Counted from the first letter of the stretch, positions 1 to 6,164 are shown. The stretch: DNA of 6,203 nucleotides from Sphingobacterium sp. UBA1575 (GCA_002322865.1 DCOH01000024.1:66973-73175), one strand, 5' to 3'. Translations and numbers: made by a program. Notes: generated by a model not told the origin, from the letters alone.

Positions 1-666
1 CCCTGTGTTTGTACAGTTACCGAAACCTTCAGCATCCATTTGATCAACCATCGCCTGAGCACGCTCATAACGTTCGGTCTGTCCTTGTGGCAATAAGGCG
101 AATTGAGAGATTTTTGCCGATACGAACAACATCGCAGAAGCATTTTTACATGCCGCCACACAAGCACCACATCCGATACAGGTAGCCGATTCGAAAGCTT
201 CGTCTGCAACTCGTTTAGGGATAAGGATGTTGTTTGCATCTTGCGCACCACCGGTATTGATGTTTATATAGCCACCAGCCTGCTGGATGCGGTCAAATGA
301 TGTTCTATCTACGGCTAGATCTTTCAATACTGGGAAGGCTGCTGCACGCCAAGGTTCGATCACGATGGTTTGTCCATCATGGAAGGAACGCATGTGCAAT
401 TGACAGGTGGTAATGCCGTATTTAGGACCATGCGGACGTCCGTTGATCACTAGGGAACACATTCCACAGATACCTTCGCGACAGTCGTGGTCGAAATATA
501 TAGGGTCTTCACCTTTACGGGTTAAATCTTCGTTTACCACGTCCAACATTTCTAGGAAAGACATATCATCTGCAATGTCTTTCGCCTGAACGGTTACGAA
601 TTGACCTTTATCGTTTGTATTTTTTTGACGCCAAATCTTTAGCGTTAAATTTAAATGTCCACTCAT
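1..666 (-). CDS. sdhB: Succinate dehydrogenase/fumarate reductase iron-sulfur subunit SdhB (partial, 3' end missing)
   Basis: This is the iron-sulfur subunit that passes electrons from the FAD of SdhA through [2Fe-2S], [4Fe-4S] and [3Fe-4S] clusters to quinone at SdhC, on the cytoplasmic face of the membrane. Reading leftward from ATG at 664-666 there are 222 uninterrupted codons to the window edge. The N-terminal ferredoxin domain has C62, C67, C70 and C88 (the CREGICGMC block, then TTCQLHMR). The spacing from C70 to C88 is longer than in the E. coli protein, and the intervening HGP stretch is, from memory, typical of Bacteroidota and actinobacterial enzymes. The C-terminal domain has CIGCGACVAAC (C163, C166, C169, C173). 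C218, in FGNCTNTG, begins the last cysteine group, which the edge cuts, so roughly 30 residues are missing. The gene starts 38 bases after sdhA and is its operon partner. The truncation comes from the window, not from a mutation. Confidence 0.96.
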   Translation of the reverse strand, partial: MSGHLNLTLKIWRQKNTNDKGQFVTVQAKDIADDMSFLEMLDVVNEDLTRKGEDPIYFDHDCREGICGMCSLVINGRPHGPKYGITTCQLHMRSFHDGQTIVIEPWRAAAFPVLKDLAVDRTSFDRIQQAGGYININTGGAQDANNILIPKRVADEAFESATCIGCGACVAACKNASAMLFVSAKISQFALLPQGQTERYERAQAMVDQMDAEGFGNCTNTG

Positions 667-704
667 AATTGTAATATTGAGTAACAATAGGTCGAGCCTA
701 TCGC

Positions 705-2639
705 TTATTTATAACTTCTTTGTGTTAACTTAACGTTTTCGAATATTAACTCTTCCTTGTGCAATACTTCCGGTTGGTTTTCCCCTTTGTATTCCCAAGC
801 TGCTACGTATGCGTAGTTTTCATCGTCACGTTTTGCTTCTCCGTCTTCTGTTTGTGATTCTAAACGGAAGTGACCACCACAAGACTCATTACGTTCCAAG
901 GCGTCTAAAACCATCAGTTCTCCAAGTTCCAAGAAGTCAGCTACACGACCCGCTTTTTCAAGGGACATGTTCAACTCTTCGTTCTTACCAAGAACACATA
1001 CATCAGACCAGAACTCTTTGCGTAGCTCCTGGATCAATCCTTTTGCTTTGATCAATCCCTCTGCTGTACGAGCCATTCCACAGTATTCCCACATGATGTG
1101 GCCTAATTTCTTATGGATATCATCTACAGTTTTGCTACCCTTCAAGGATAATAGTTTATTGACATAATCCTCCACCTCTTTACGTGTTTGCTCAAAAGCA
1201 GGATTATTCTGATCTACTGGATTGAAGTTTCCGATTTTTGCCAAGTAATCTCCAACAGTGTAAGGGATTACAAAGTAACCATCAGAAAGACCTTGCATCA
1301 ATGCCGAAGCACCTAAGCGGTTCGCGCCGTGATCCGAGAAGTTAGCTTCTCCCAAACAGTATAAGCCAGGAACCGTAGTCATTAGATTATAGTCAACCCA
1401 AACACCACCCATGGTATAGTGTACCGCAGGGTAGATACGCATTGGTTGCTCATACGGGTTTTCGTCAGTAATTTGGTAATACATGTCGAACAAGTTACCA
1501 TATTTCGCTTCTACTGTATCTTTACCTAAACGGTTGATCGCATCCGCAAAATCCAAGAATACCGCTACACCCGATTTACCAACACCGCGGCCTTCATCGA
1601 CCATTTCTTTCGCATTACGGGATGCCACGTCACGTGGTACCAAGTTACCGAAGGAAGGGTATTTTCTTTCCAAGAAGTAATCGCGGTCGTCTTCTTTGAT
1701 ATCTTTAGGTTTGATTTCGCCTTTGCGAAGTTTTTCCGAAAGTTCAATAGTTTTTGGAACCCATACACGTCCGTCGTTACGTAAAGACTCCGACATCAAG
1801 GTTAATTTTGATTGGTGGTCTCCCGTTACTGGGATACAAGTTGGGTGGATTTGTGTATAACATGGGTTAGCGAAGAATGCGCCACGTTTGTGTGCTCTCC
1901 AAGCTGCCGTAACATTACAGCCCATCGCATTGGTTGAAAGGAAAAATACGTTTCCATAACCACCAGTACATAATAATACCGCGTGTCCAGCATGGGATTC
2001 GATCTTTCCGGTTACCATGTCACGGGTAATGATCCCTTTAGCTTCGCCATTGATTTTCACGATGTCCAACATCTCATGGCGGGTGAAGGATTCTACTTTT
2101 CCTTTTTGGATCTGACGGTTCAAAGCAGAATAAGCACCCAACAACAATTGTTGTCCAGTTTGACCACGTGCGTAGAAGGTACGGGATACTTGCGCACCAC
2201 CGAAGGAACGGTTATCCAACAAACCTCCGTATTCGCGGGCAAAAGGAACACCTTGAGCCACACATTGGTCGATGATGTTTACAGATACTTGTGCCAAACG
2301 ATAAACGTTTGCCTCACGAGCACGGTAGTCACCACCTTTGATTGTATCGTAGAAAAGACGGAAAACCGAGTCACCGTCGTTTTGGTAATCTTTTGCTGCA
2401 TTGATACCCCCTTGCGCTGCAATCGAGTGTGCACGTCTTGGTGAATCTTGGTAACAGAAAGTCTTTACATTGTAACCTAGTTCGGCTAAAGAAGCCGCAG
2501 CTGAAGCTCCAGCCAATCCGGTACCAACAACGATAATGGTGAATTTACGTTTGTTGGCCGGGTTAACCAGCTTCATATCAAATTTATGTTTTGACCATTT
2601 TTCGGCCAATGGGCCTGCAGGTACTTTTGAATCTAACAT
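705..2639 (-). CDS. sdhA: Succinate dehydrogenase/fumarate reductase flavoprotein subunit SdhA
   Basis: This is the catalytic subunit that interconverts succinate and fumarate, joining the TCA cycle to the respiratory chain. At 644 residues it is full length for the Bacteroidota/epsilon-type enzyme. Visible landmarks are the N-terminal dinucleotide fold GTGLAGA (39-45), the covalent-FAD histidine H71 in RRAHSIAAQGG, QIHPT with H265, SESLRNDGR (283-291), PRDVASR with the probable proton-donor R341, substrate-side H407 in YPAVHYTMGG, and the C-terminal FAD segment LGEANFSDHGANRLGAS (429-445) with R441. Residue roles are assigned by homology. The first ATG was chosen because the N-terminal extension (MLDSKVPAGPLAEKW) is, from memory, conserved in Bacteroidota homologues; M22 is the only close alternative. 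The gene lies 50 bases after sdhC and 38 before sdhB. The direction of the reaction in the cell cannot be read from sequence. Confidence 0.97.
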   Translation of the reverse strand: MLDSKVPAGPLAEKWSKHKFDMKLVNPANKRKFTIIVVGTGLAGASAAASLAELGYNVKTFCYQDSPRRAHSIAAQGGINAAKDYQNDGDSVFRLFYDTIKGGDYRAREANVYRLAQVSVNIIDQCVAQGVPFAREYGGLLDNRSFGGAQVSRTFYARGQTGQQLLLGAYSALNRQIQKGKVESFTRHEMLDIVKINGEAKGIITRDMVTGKIESHAGHAVLLCTGGYGNVFFLSTNAMGCNVTAAWRAHKRGAFFANPCYTQIHPTCIPVTGDHQSKLTLMSESLRNDGRVWVPKTIELSEKLRKGEIKPKDIKEDDRDYFLERKYPSFGNLVPRDVASRNAKEMVDEGRGVGKSGVAVFLDFADAINRLGKDTVEAKYGNLFDMYYQITDENPYEQPMRIYPAVHYTMGGVWVDYNLMTTVPGLYCLGEANFSDHGANRLGASALMQGLSDGYFVIPYTVGDYLAKIGNFNPVDQNNPAFEQTRKEVEDYVNKLLSLKGSKTVDDIHKKLGHIMWEYCGMARTAEGLIKAKGLIQELRKEFWSDVCVLGKNEELNMSLEKAGRVADFLELGELMVLDALERNESCGGHFRLESQTEDGEAKRDDENYAYVAAWEYKGENQPEVLHKEELIFENVKLTQRSYK

Positions 2640-2689
2640 ATTCTCTTATTTATTTAGAAGATCTAGCAAATGCTTAATCTGTAAATAAC

Positions 2690-3469
2690 CTATTTAACAA
2701 AATAAAAATACAATGGCATGGCTGCGAATAGGATCGGGATGATGATACCGAAGATCCAAACACCTAAGCCCCTAATGATTCCATTGTAACGTCTATGGTT
2801 GAAACCAATCGTTTGGAATGCCGATTGGAAACCATGGATCAAGTGGAAAGATAAAGCTGCCATTCCCAAAACATATAATCCAACCAATAATGGGTTCTGG
2901 AATGTCACTTCTACTTGCTTGTAAAGGTCTTTAGACTTCACCGTTTCAATCCCATCGTTCACAAAAGTTACATAACCTGTATAATCTGCAGGTACATTGT
3001 CAGCAAAGATGGTCTCCCTATTTCCTGTTTCCAATTCGGTGTGGTACTCTACATACGGAGTTGTACCGAATTTGTATTGGTACCAGAAGTTTTGCATGTG
3101 CGTAACAATGAAAACTAATAGAACAGTACCCAAGATTCCCATGTTGCGAGAATTCCATGCGCTATTTGCTTTACCATCATATTGGTTATAACCGATAGGA
3201 CGTGCCGACTTGTTCTTAAGCGTTAAGATCAGGGCATAAACCGCGTGGATGATAATGGAAGCGTAAAGTAAGTAGGATACTACTTTAATTGGGGTAAAGT
3301 GGGTCATGAAATATGCATAATTGTTGAACGCATATCCCCCGTCATCTTTAAATAGTTGTAAGTTACCAATCAAGTGAACTATTAAGAACGTACATAAGAA
3401 CAATCCTGTCAAGCTCATGATTAGTTTCTTCCCTAATGAAGATGTTAATACTGGCTTTGATTTACTCAT
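2690..3469 (-). CDS. sdhC: Succinate dehydrogenase cytochrome b subunit SdhC (b558 family, five-helix)
   Basis: This is the membrane anchor of the complex, which binds heme b and the quinone site. It is a single polypeptide of 259 residues with five hydrophobic segments at about 16-38, 61-84, 110-130, 192-220 and 232-257. That layout, with no sdhD gene, is the type B architecture known from Bacillus and Wolinella. Histidines inside the helices that could ligate two hemes are H32, H75, H124 and H209 or H212, matching the four-ligand diheme pattern of Wolinella FrdC; the assignment is by analogy. A hydrophilic loop of about 60 residues (131-191) between helices 3 and 4 makes the protein somewhat long for the family. 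It would be periplasmic if the N-terminus is cytoplasmic. sdhC is the first gene of the sdhC-sdhA-sdhB operon, preceded by a candidate promoter. No Shine-Dalgarno is seen, as is usual in this phylum. Confidence 0.94.
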   Translation of the reverse strand: MSKSKPVLTSSLGKKLIMSLTGLFLCTFLIVHLIGNLQLFKDDGGYAFNNYAYFMTHFTPIKVVSYLLYASIIIHAVYALILTLKNKSARPIGYNQYDGKANSAWNSRNMGILGTVLLVFIVTHMQNFWYQYKFGTTPYVEYHTELETGNRETIFADNVPADYTGYVTFVNDGIETVKSKDLYKQVEVTFQNPLLVGLYVLGMAALSFHLIHGFQSAFQTIGFNHRRYNGIIRGLGVWIFGIIIPILFAAMPLYFYFVK

Positions 3470-3496
3470 TATTACTATGAATTTAATTTAGTTTCG

Positions 3497-3504
3497 CAAA
3501 TCTA
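3497..3504 (-). promoter_or_regulatory. Candidate -7 promoter box for the sdhCAB operon
   Basis: On the minus strand this reads TAGATTTG, an exact match to the Bacteroidota -7 consensus TAnnTTTG. It would place transcription start about 20-25 bases before the sdhC ATG. No clear TTG-type -33 element is seen at the expected spacing (around 3523-3527); that position instead falls in a short inverted repeat. The call rests on motif and location only. Confidence 0.5.
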
Positions 3505-3517
3505 TTCAATTGGTGAC

Positions 3518-3536
3518 ACATAACATGGAATTATGT
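3518..3536. repeat. Inverted repeat ACATAA-N7-TTATGT upstream of sdhC
   Basis: ACATAA (3518-3523) and TTATGT (3531-3536) are perfect inverted arms around seven bases. The dyad covers the position expected for the -33 element of the sdhC promoter, so it could be an operator for a dimeric regulator. In AT-rich intergenic DNA a 6-bp dyad can also arise by chance. Confidence 0.35.
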
Positions 3537-3552
3537 TCAAATTTCCACTAAT

Positions 3553-3567
3553 TTAGAATGGTTCTAA
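3553..3567. repeat. Inverted repeat TTAGAA-N3-TTCTAA upstream of sdhC
   Basis: TTAGAA (3553-3558) and TTCTAA (3562-3567) are perfect inverted arms around TGG. Read as 7-1-7 it resembles the Fur/PerR family operator layout (TTATAATnATTATAA in Bacillus PerR), with some mismatches. It lies about 50 bases upstream of the candidate sdhC -7 box. A link to iron or peroxide control is speculation. Confidence 0.3.
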
Positions 3568-3582
3568 TGTTTTATAAACAAC

Positions 3583-3625
3583 AATGGCCAGATTTGATAA
3601 CAAATCTGGCCATTACTGTTTTTTT
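3583..3625 (-). terminator. Long perfect hairpin, probable (possibly bidirectional) intrinsic terminator
   Basis: AATGGCCAGATTTG (3583-3596) and CAAATCTGGCCATT (3601-3614) form a perfect 14-bp stem with a four-base loop. The hairpin lies 41-83 bases past the stop codon of the minus-strand barrel gene, which it most likely terminates. On that strand an A-tract precedes the stem and a U-rich stretch (UUGUUGUUU) follows it. The best T-run, seven Ts at 3618-3624, is on the plus strand, so it could also stop rightward antisense transcription from the sdhC side. Confidence 0.75.
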
Positions 3626-3665
3626 AGGTGATGAAGGGCTATGCCTACACCTGCCTAAGCCATTT

Positions 3666-4253
3666 CTATAAAAAGGAATATCCTAGACCAATAGACCACA
3701 TGCTGATCTTTTGACTTCTATTACTTTCTTGACTGATGTTGTTCAATCCATGTTCGTAGCGAAGGTCTATCGTGATGCTTTTGATATCTGCACCAATACC
3801 ACCGATAATTCCAGTAGACGATTTTTTGTAGTTCTCGAAGTCTGTAGCGGTGTTGAAGTCCACTTTACCATCCTGCGCAAACGAAAATACAGGCCCTGCT
3901 TGGATACGTACGCCCAATGGCCCCAATCCGATCTTGGTACCTAATAAAATTGGAAGGTCCATGCTTTTTAAGGTTGCTTCCCCTTCTTCATTATTTTCTT
4001 GGTCCTTAAAACCTGCTTTTTTCTGGGTATAATACAGCTCGGGTTGAACATGGAATCCGGCCGCTCCAACACGTCCCCAAACACCCAACTGATACCCGGT
4101 CTTAGTGTCTGAGTTTAACCATTTTCCATCTGATTTTAGGCTTGAGAAATTCAAGGCTCCTTTAACACCTAACTTTAAGCTCGGTAATAATTGAGCTTGA
4201 CTGGCCTGCACACAGAATAGCAATGCAGCAACTCCTAGTATGATTTTTTTCAT
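3666..4253 (-). CDS. Small secreted outer-membrane beta-barrel protein (PorT/OMP_b-brl_2-like)
   Basis: This 195-residue protein starts with a classical signal peptide: MKK, a hydrophobic core at about 4-14, and a probable cleavage after SQA at residue 20. The mature part of about 175 residues alternates polar and hydrophobic residues in short strands separated by glycine-rich turns, for example GYQLGVWGRVG, FHVQPELYYTQKK, LGVRIQAGPVFSF and WSIGLGYSFL at the C-terminus. This pattern suits a small, probably eight-stranded, outer-membrane barrel of the kind annotated in Bacteroidota as porin-family or PorT-like. The phrase QPELYYTQK is characteristic of that family as I remember it. Substrate and function are unknown, and most such proteins have no demonstrated pore or transport role. 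The gene stands alone: it is divergent from the CsbD-like gene and followed by a strong hairpin before sdhC, so it is probably monocistronic. Its start fits the signal peptide. Confidence 0.85.
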   Translation of the reverse strand: MKKIILGVAALLFCVQASQAQLLPSLKLGVKGALNFSSLKSDGKWLNSDTKTGYQLGVWGRVGAAGFHVQPELYYTQKKAGFKDQENNEEGEATLKSMDLPILLGTKIGLGPLGVRIQAGPVFSFAQDGKVDFNTATDFENYKKSSTGIIGGIGADIKSITIDLRYEHGLNNISQESNRSQKISMWSIGLGYSFL

Positions 4254-4325
4254 ATTAAAAATTTAATATATTTACTATTTCCAATTACTAAAGTAGGAAG
4301 ATTTTATCAAAATAGCGTTAAACTT
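4254..4325. promoter_or_regulatory. Divergent intergenic region with weak promoter candidates
   Basis: These 72 AT-rich bases must hold the start signals for both the leftward barrel gene and the rightward CsbD-like gene. On the minus strand TACTTTAG (4288-4295) is one base off TAnnTTTG and would leave a leader of about 27 bases. On the plus strand TATATTTA (4267-4274) is likewise one base off, with a leader of about 45 bases. Neither has a convincing -33 element. An AT-only dyad, TATTAAA/TTTAATA (4253-4268), abuts the barrel gene start. Confidence 0.3.
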
Positions 4326-4541
4326 ATGTATAATTTCAAGATTCAGGCGAAAGATTGGCCAGTTCTAAAACTAAAATTAAAAAGAAAGTATAATCATTTA
4401 ACTGAAGAGGATCTGCAGTTTCAGGATGGCCAAGAGGATGAACTTTTAAAACGTCTGGCTGTTCGTCTTAATAGAAATATCGATTACGTCATTTTCACCT
4501 TATCAAAAGAAATGGTGGACTTGGATTCCAACCGTTTGTAA
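4326..4541 (+). CDS. CsbD-like small stress protein
   Basis: This 71-residue, highly charged protein has no signal peptide or membrane segment. Its central pattern, W11 followed by LKLKLKRKY, then LTEEDLQF and GQEDELLKRL (to about residue 44), matches the CsbD fold: a tryptophan, a basic helix, an LTDDDL-type turn and a second helix that usually reads GKxxELxGKL. CsbD proteins are induced by general stress (under SigB in Bacillus) but have no established biochemical activity. The Bacteroidota versions diverge, and here the usual G-K repeats are replaced, so this is a family-level call and could be wrong. It ends one base before the csaA start, so it appears to be the first gene of an operon with csaA and tadA. 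Its codons are more AT-rich than those of the two genes after it. No Shine-Dalgarno is seen. Confidence 0.65.
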   Translation: MYNFKIQAKDWPVLKLKLKRKYNHLTEEDLQFQDGQEDELLKRLAVRLNRNIDYVIFTLSKEMVDLDSNRL

Positions 4542-4542
4542 G

Positions 4543-4887
4543 ATGTCGGATAAGCTGATTTCCTGGGAGGAATTTGAACAGGTGGATTTACGGGTAGGGA
4601 CGATCAGGAACGCGCTTGATTTTCCGAAAGCCAAAAGGCCAGCCTACCAATTGGAAGTAGATTTTGGTCCTGAAATCGGAATTAGGAAATCCTCTGCCCA
4701 GATCAAAGCCCATTATACCAAAGAAGAACTGATCGGAAAGCAGGTGCTGGCAGTAGTCAATTTTCCGAAGAAACAGATTGCCAACTTCATGTCAGAATGC
4801 CTGGTGACCGGCTTTGCCGATGAAAACGGTGATATCATCCTAACGACCGTCGAACGTCCGGTTCCCAATGGCTCCAAATTAATATAA
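4543..4887 (+). CDS. csaA: CsaA-type tRNA-binding protein (export-related chaperone)
   Basis: This 114-residue protein is the size of a stand-alone tRNA-binding (EMAP II/Trbp111-like OB-fold) domain. Recognisable blocks are FEQVDLRVGTI (11-21), FPKAKRPAYQLEVDFG (27-42), RKSSAQI (48-54), GKQVLAVVNFPKKQIANF (65-82) and MSECLVTGF (83-91). These match the CsaA family, including the conserved N-F-P-K-K-Q-I and M-S-E-C segments. CsaA of Bacillus subtilis is a homodimer described as a chaperone with affinity for SecA and preproteins, and the family also binds tRNA; which role applies here is not known. The gene follows the CsbD-like gene by one base, and its TAA stop overlaps the tadA ATG (TAATG), which implies coupled translation. 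It sits beside a tRNA-modifying enzyme, which fits an RNA role but does not prove it. Confidence 0.9.
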   Translation: MSDKLISWEEFEQVDLRVGTIRNALDFPKAKRPAYQLEVDFGPEIGIRKSSAQIKAHYTKEELIGKQVLAVVNFPKKQIANFMSECLVTGFADENGDIILTTVERPVPNGSKLI

Positions 4888-5363
4888 TGAAGATCTATAA
4901 TTTTGAAGATGATCCTTTAGCTGCTGTTCCCAATGTGGATGAACAGTACATGATGGAAGCGCTAAAACTGGCCAAGCGGGCGGCGGAAGAGGATGAGATC
5001 CCCATCGGTGCCATTGTTGTGGCCAATGGAAAGATCATTGGTAAAGGCTACAACCTGACCGAAAAACTGAATGATGTAACGGCGCATGCCGAAATGCAGG
5101 CCTTTACAGCTGCAGCGAATTTCCTGGGTGGAAAATACCTGCGCGATTGTACCTTATATGTCACCATTGAGCCTTGTGTGATGTGTGCCGGCGCCAGTTA
5201 CTGGACGCAGATCAGCAAGATTGTCTATGGTGCCAAGGATATCAAAAGAGGATACTCCGTCATCCAGGATAAAATCATCCATCCGAAGACCACAGTTGTT
5301 TCCGGTGTGCTAGAAAAAGAATGTGCCGAATTGATGACATCATTTTTTCGTCAAAAACGATAA
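4887..5363 (+). CDS. tadA: tRNA-specific adenosine deaminase TadA
   Basis: TadA converts adenosine 34 to inosine in the anticodon of tRNA-Arg(ACG), allowing one tRNA to read CGU, CGC and CGA. The 158-residue protein carries the zinc deaminase signature: H67 and catalytic E69 in TAHAEMQA, and zinc ligands C97 and C100 in EPCVMCAGA. EIPIGAIVV (37-45) and N56 in GYNLTE also match the tRNA-deaminase branch, and the C-terminal helix with LMTSFFRQKR resembles TadA tails. A guanine or other nucleoside deaminase is the main alternative, but the D-V-T-A-H-A-E and P-C-V-M-C-A-G-A combination favours TadA. The N-terminus is about 15 residues longer than in E. coli; the first ATG was kept because it overlaps the csaA stop. 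M22 and M23 are internal alternatives. It is the last gene of the cluster, with a weak hairpin after it. Confidence 0.9.
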   Translation: MKIYNFEDDPLAAVPNVDEQYMMEALKLAKRAAEEDEIPIGAIVVANGKIIGKGYNLTEKLNDVTAHAEMQAFTAAANFLGGKYLRDCTLYVTIEPCVMCAGASYWTQISKIVYGAKDIKRGYSVIQDKIIHPKTTVVSGVLEKECAELMTSFFRQKR

Positions 5364-5370
5364 ATTGACC

Positions 5371-5414
5371 AATTATTAAGGCCGGAAAGCAAACTATACC
5401 GGGCATTAATTGTT
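5371..5414 (+). repeat. Imperfect inverted repeat between tadA and sodA
   Basis: The left arm (5371-5385, ending GGCCGG) can pair with the right arm (5399-5414, starting CCGGGC). This gives a CCGG/CCGG core, one bulge, one G-A and one T-T mismatch, and a run of AT pairs, with a 13-base loop. It begins eight bases past the tadA stop and may act as a weak terminator or as an RNA 3' end protector, but there is no proper U-run after it. Confidence 0.4.
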
Positions 5415-5421
5415 ATATTCG
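5414..5421 (+). promoter_or_regulatory. Candidate -7 promoter box for sodA
   Basis: TATATTCG is one base off the Bacteroidota TAnnTTTG box and would give a leader of roughly 25-30 bases before the sodA ATG. No TTG is found at the expected -33 spacing. The box touches the end of the preceding hairpin. This is a weak motif call, but sodA very likely has its own promoter given the 92-base gap after tadA. Confidence 0.35.
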
Positions 5422-5455
5422 TACATAAATTAATAACATCAAAAATAATAATATT

Positions 5456-6067
5456 ATGGCATTTCAATTAGAAGCGTTACCCTACGCTAACAACGCATTA
5501 GAACCACATATTGACGCAGAAACCATGGAAATCCACCATGACCGTCACCACCAAGCATACGTAGATAACTTAAACAAAGCAATCGCAGGAACAGATGCCG
5601 AAAATGCTTCATTAGAGGATATCATCACGAATATTTCGAAGTACCCAGCTGCTGTTCGCCACAACGGTGGTGGTCACTTTAACCACCAATTGTTCTGGAC
5701 AGTCTTAGGTCCTAACGCAGGTGGCGAACCAACTGGTGAATTAGCTGATGCAATCAATGAAACATTCGGTTCATTTGATGAATTGAAGAAAAAACTTCAA
5801 GAAGCTGGTGCAACCCGTTTCGGTTCTGGATGGTCTTGGTTGATCGTTGGTAAAGATGGTAAATTAGCGGTTACTTCTACGCCTAATCAAGATAATCCTT
5901 TGATGGATGTAGCTGAAGTTCAAGGTACGCCAATCTTTGGTATTGATGTATGGGAACATGCTTATTACTTAAAATATCAAAACAAACGCCCAGCTTATCT
6001 TGATGCAATCTTCAATGTAGTTAATTGGGATGCAGTAGCGGAGCGTTACGCGGCAGCAAAGAAGTAG
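5456..6067 (+). CDS. sodA: Superoxide dismutase, Fe/Mn family, manganese-type residues
   Basis: This enzyme turns superoxide into oxygen and hydrogen peroxide in the cytoplasm; there is no signal peptide. The 203-residue length is normal. The four metal ligands are visible: H27 (METMEIHHDRHH region), H77 in HFNHQLFW, and D164 and H168 in DVWEHAYY. Y35 and W126/W128 are typical active-site neighbours. Two positions that separate the metal types favour manganese. G73 precedes HFNH where iron enzymes carry glutamine, and Q145 in NQDNPLM is the glutamine that manganese enzymes supply from the C-terminal domain. Family members can be cambialistic, so metal use in the cell is inference. The gene appears monocistronic, with its own candidate promoter and a strong terminator. 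Oxygen defence beside a respiratory operon suits an aerobe, but the two are not co-transcribed. Confidence 0.95.
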   Translation: MAFQLEALPYANNALEPHIDAETMEIHHDRHHQAYVDNLNKAIAGTDAENASLEDIITNISKYPAAVRHNGGGHFNHQLFWTVLGPNAGGEPTGELADAINETFGSFDELKKKLQEAGATRFGSGWSWLIVGKDGKLAVTSTPNQDNPLMDVAEVQGTPIFGIDVWEHAYYLKYQNKRPAYLDAIFNVVNWDAVAERYAAAKK

Positions 6068-6072
6068 TCTTA

Positions 6073-6093
6073 TAGATATTAGATAATAGATAT
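6073..6093 (+). repeat. Three-unit heptamer tandem repeat (TAGATAT)
   Basis: TAGATAT, TAGATAA and TAGATAT follow each other with an exact seven-base period, six bases after the sodA stop codon and just before its terminator. One base differs in the middle unit. The array is not part of the terminator stem. Such short tracts can vary in copy number by slippage; nothing here shows a function. Confidence 0.7.
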
Positions 6094-6096
6094 GGT

Positions 6097-6125
6097 AAAG
6101 CGGACAGGTATTGTCCGCTTTTTTT
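6097..6125 (+). terminator. Intrinsic terminator of sodA
   Basis: AAAGCGGACA (6097-6106) and TGTCCGCTTT (6112-6121) form a perfect 10-bp stem around a five-base loop, followed by an uninterrupted run of Ts ending at 6125. It lies 30 bases past the sodA stop, with the stem and U-tract in the right order for rightward transcription. Confidence 0.92.
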
Positions 6126-6164
6126 GTGATGTTTTTTATGTTGATTGTTTATTGCATCATTCCA

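Noticed and set aside
103..589. Two short plus-strand frames opposite the left-edge gene
   Set aside because: They are antisense to sdhB, whose cysteine clusters prove the minus-strand reading; the plus-strand peptides look random.
1..666. sdhB as a broken or frameshifted gene
   Set aside because: The frame is open for all 222 codons to the edge, and the last cysteine motif is cut only by the window boundary.
1565..1768. A 67-codon minus-strand frame inside sdhA
   Set aside because: It overlaps sdhA in another frame, and its lysine-rich translation is what a shifted reading of the real gene gives.
1983..2444. A 153-codon open frame on the plus strand
   Set aside because: It lies wholly antisense to the well-conserved sdhA. 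Its translation shows no recognisable family, and it has no promoter-like context.
2915..3191. Two overlapping short plus-strand frames opposite sdhC
   Set aside because: They are shadows of the sdhC coding strand, with no family resemblance.
3711..4032. Two plus-strand frames opposite the barrel gene
   Set aside because: The minus-strand gene has a clean signal peptide and barrel pattern; the opposing frames have neither.
4253..4268. AT-only palindrome at the barrel gene start as an operator
   Set aside because: It is composed only of A and T in very AT-rich DNA, where such dyads are expected by chance; noted only within the intergenic entry.
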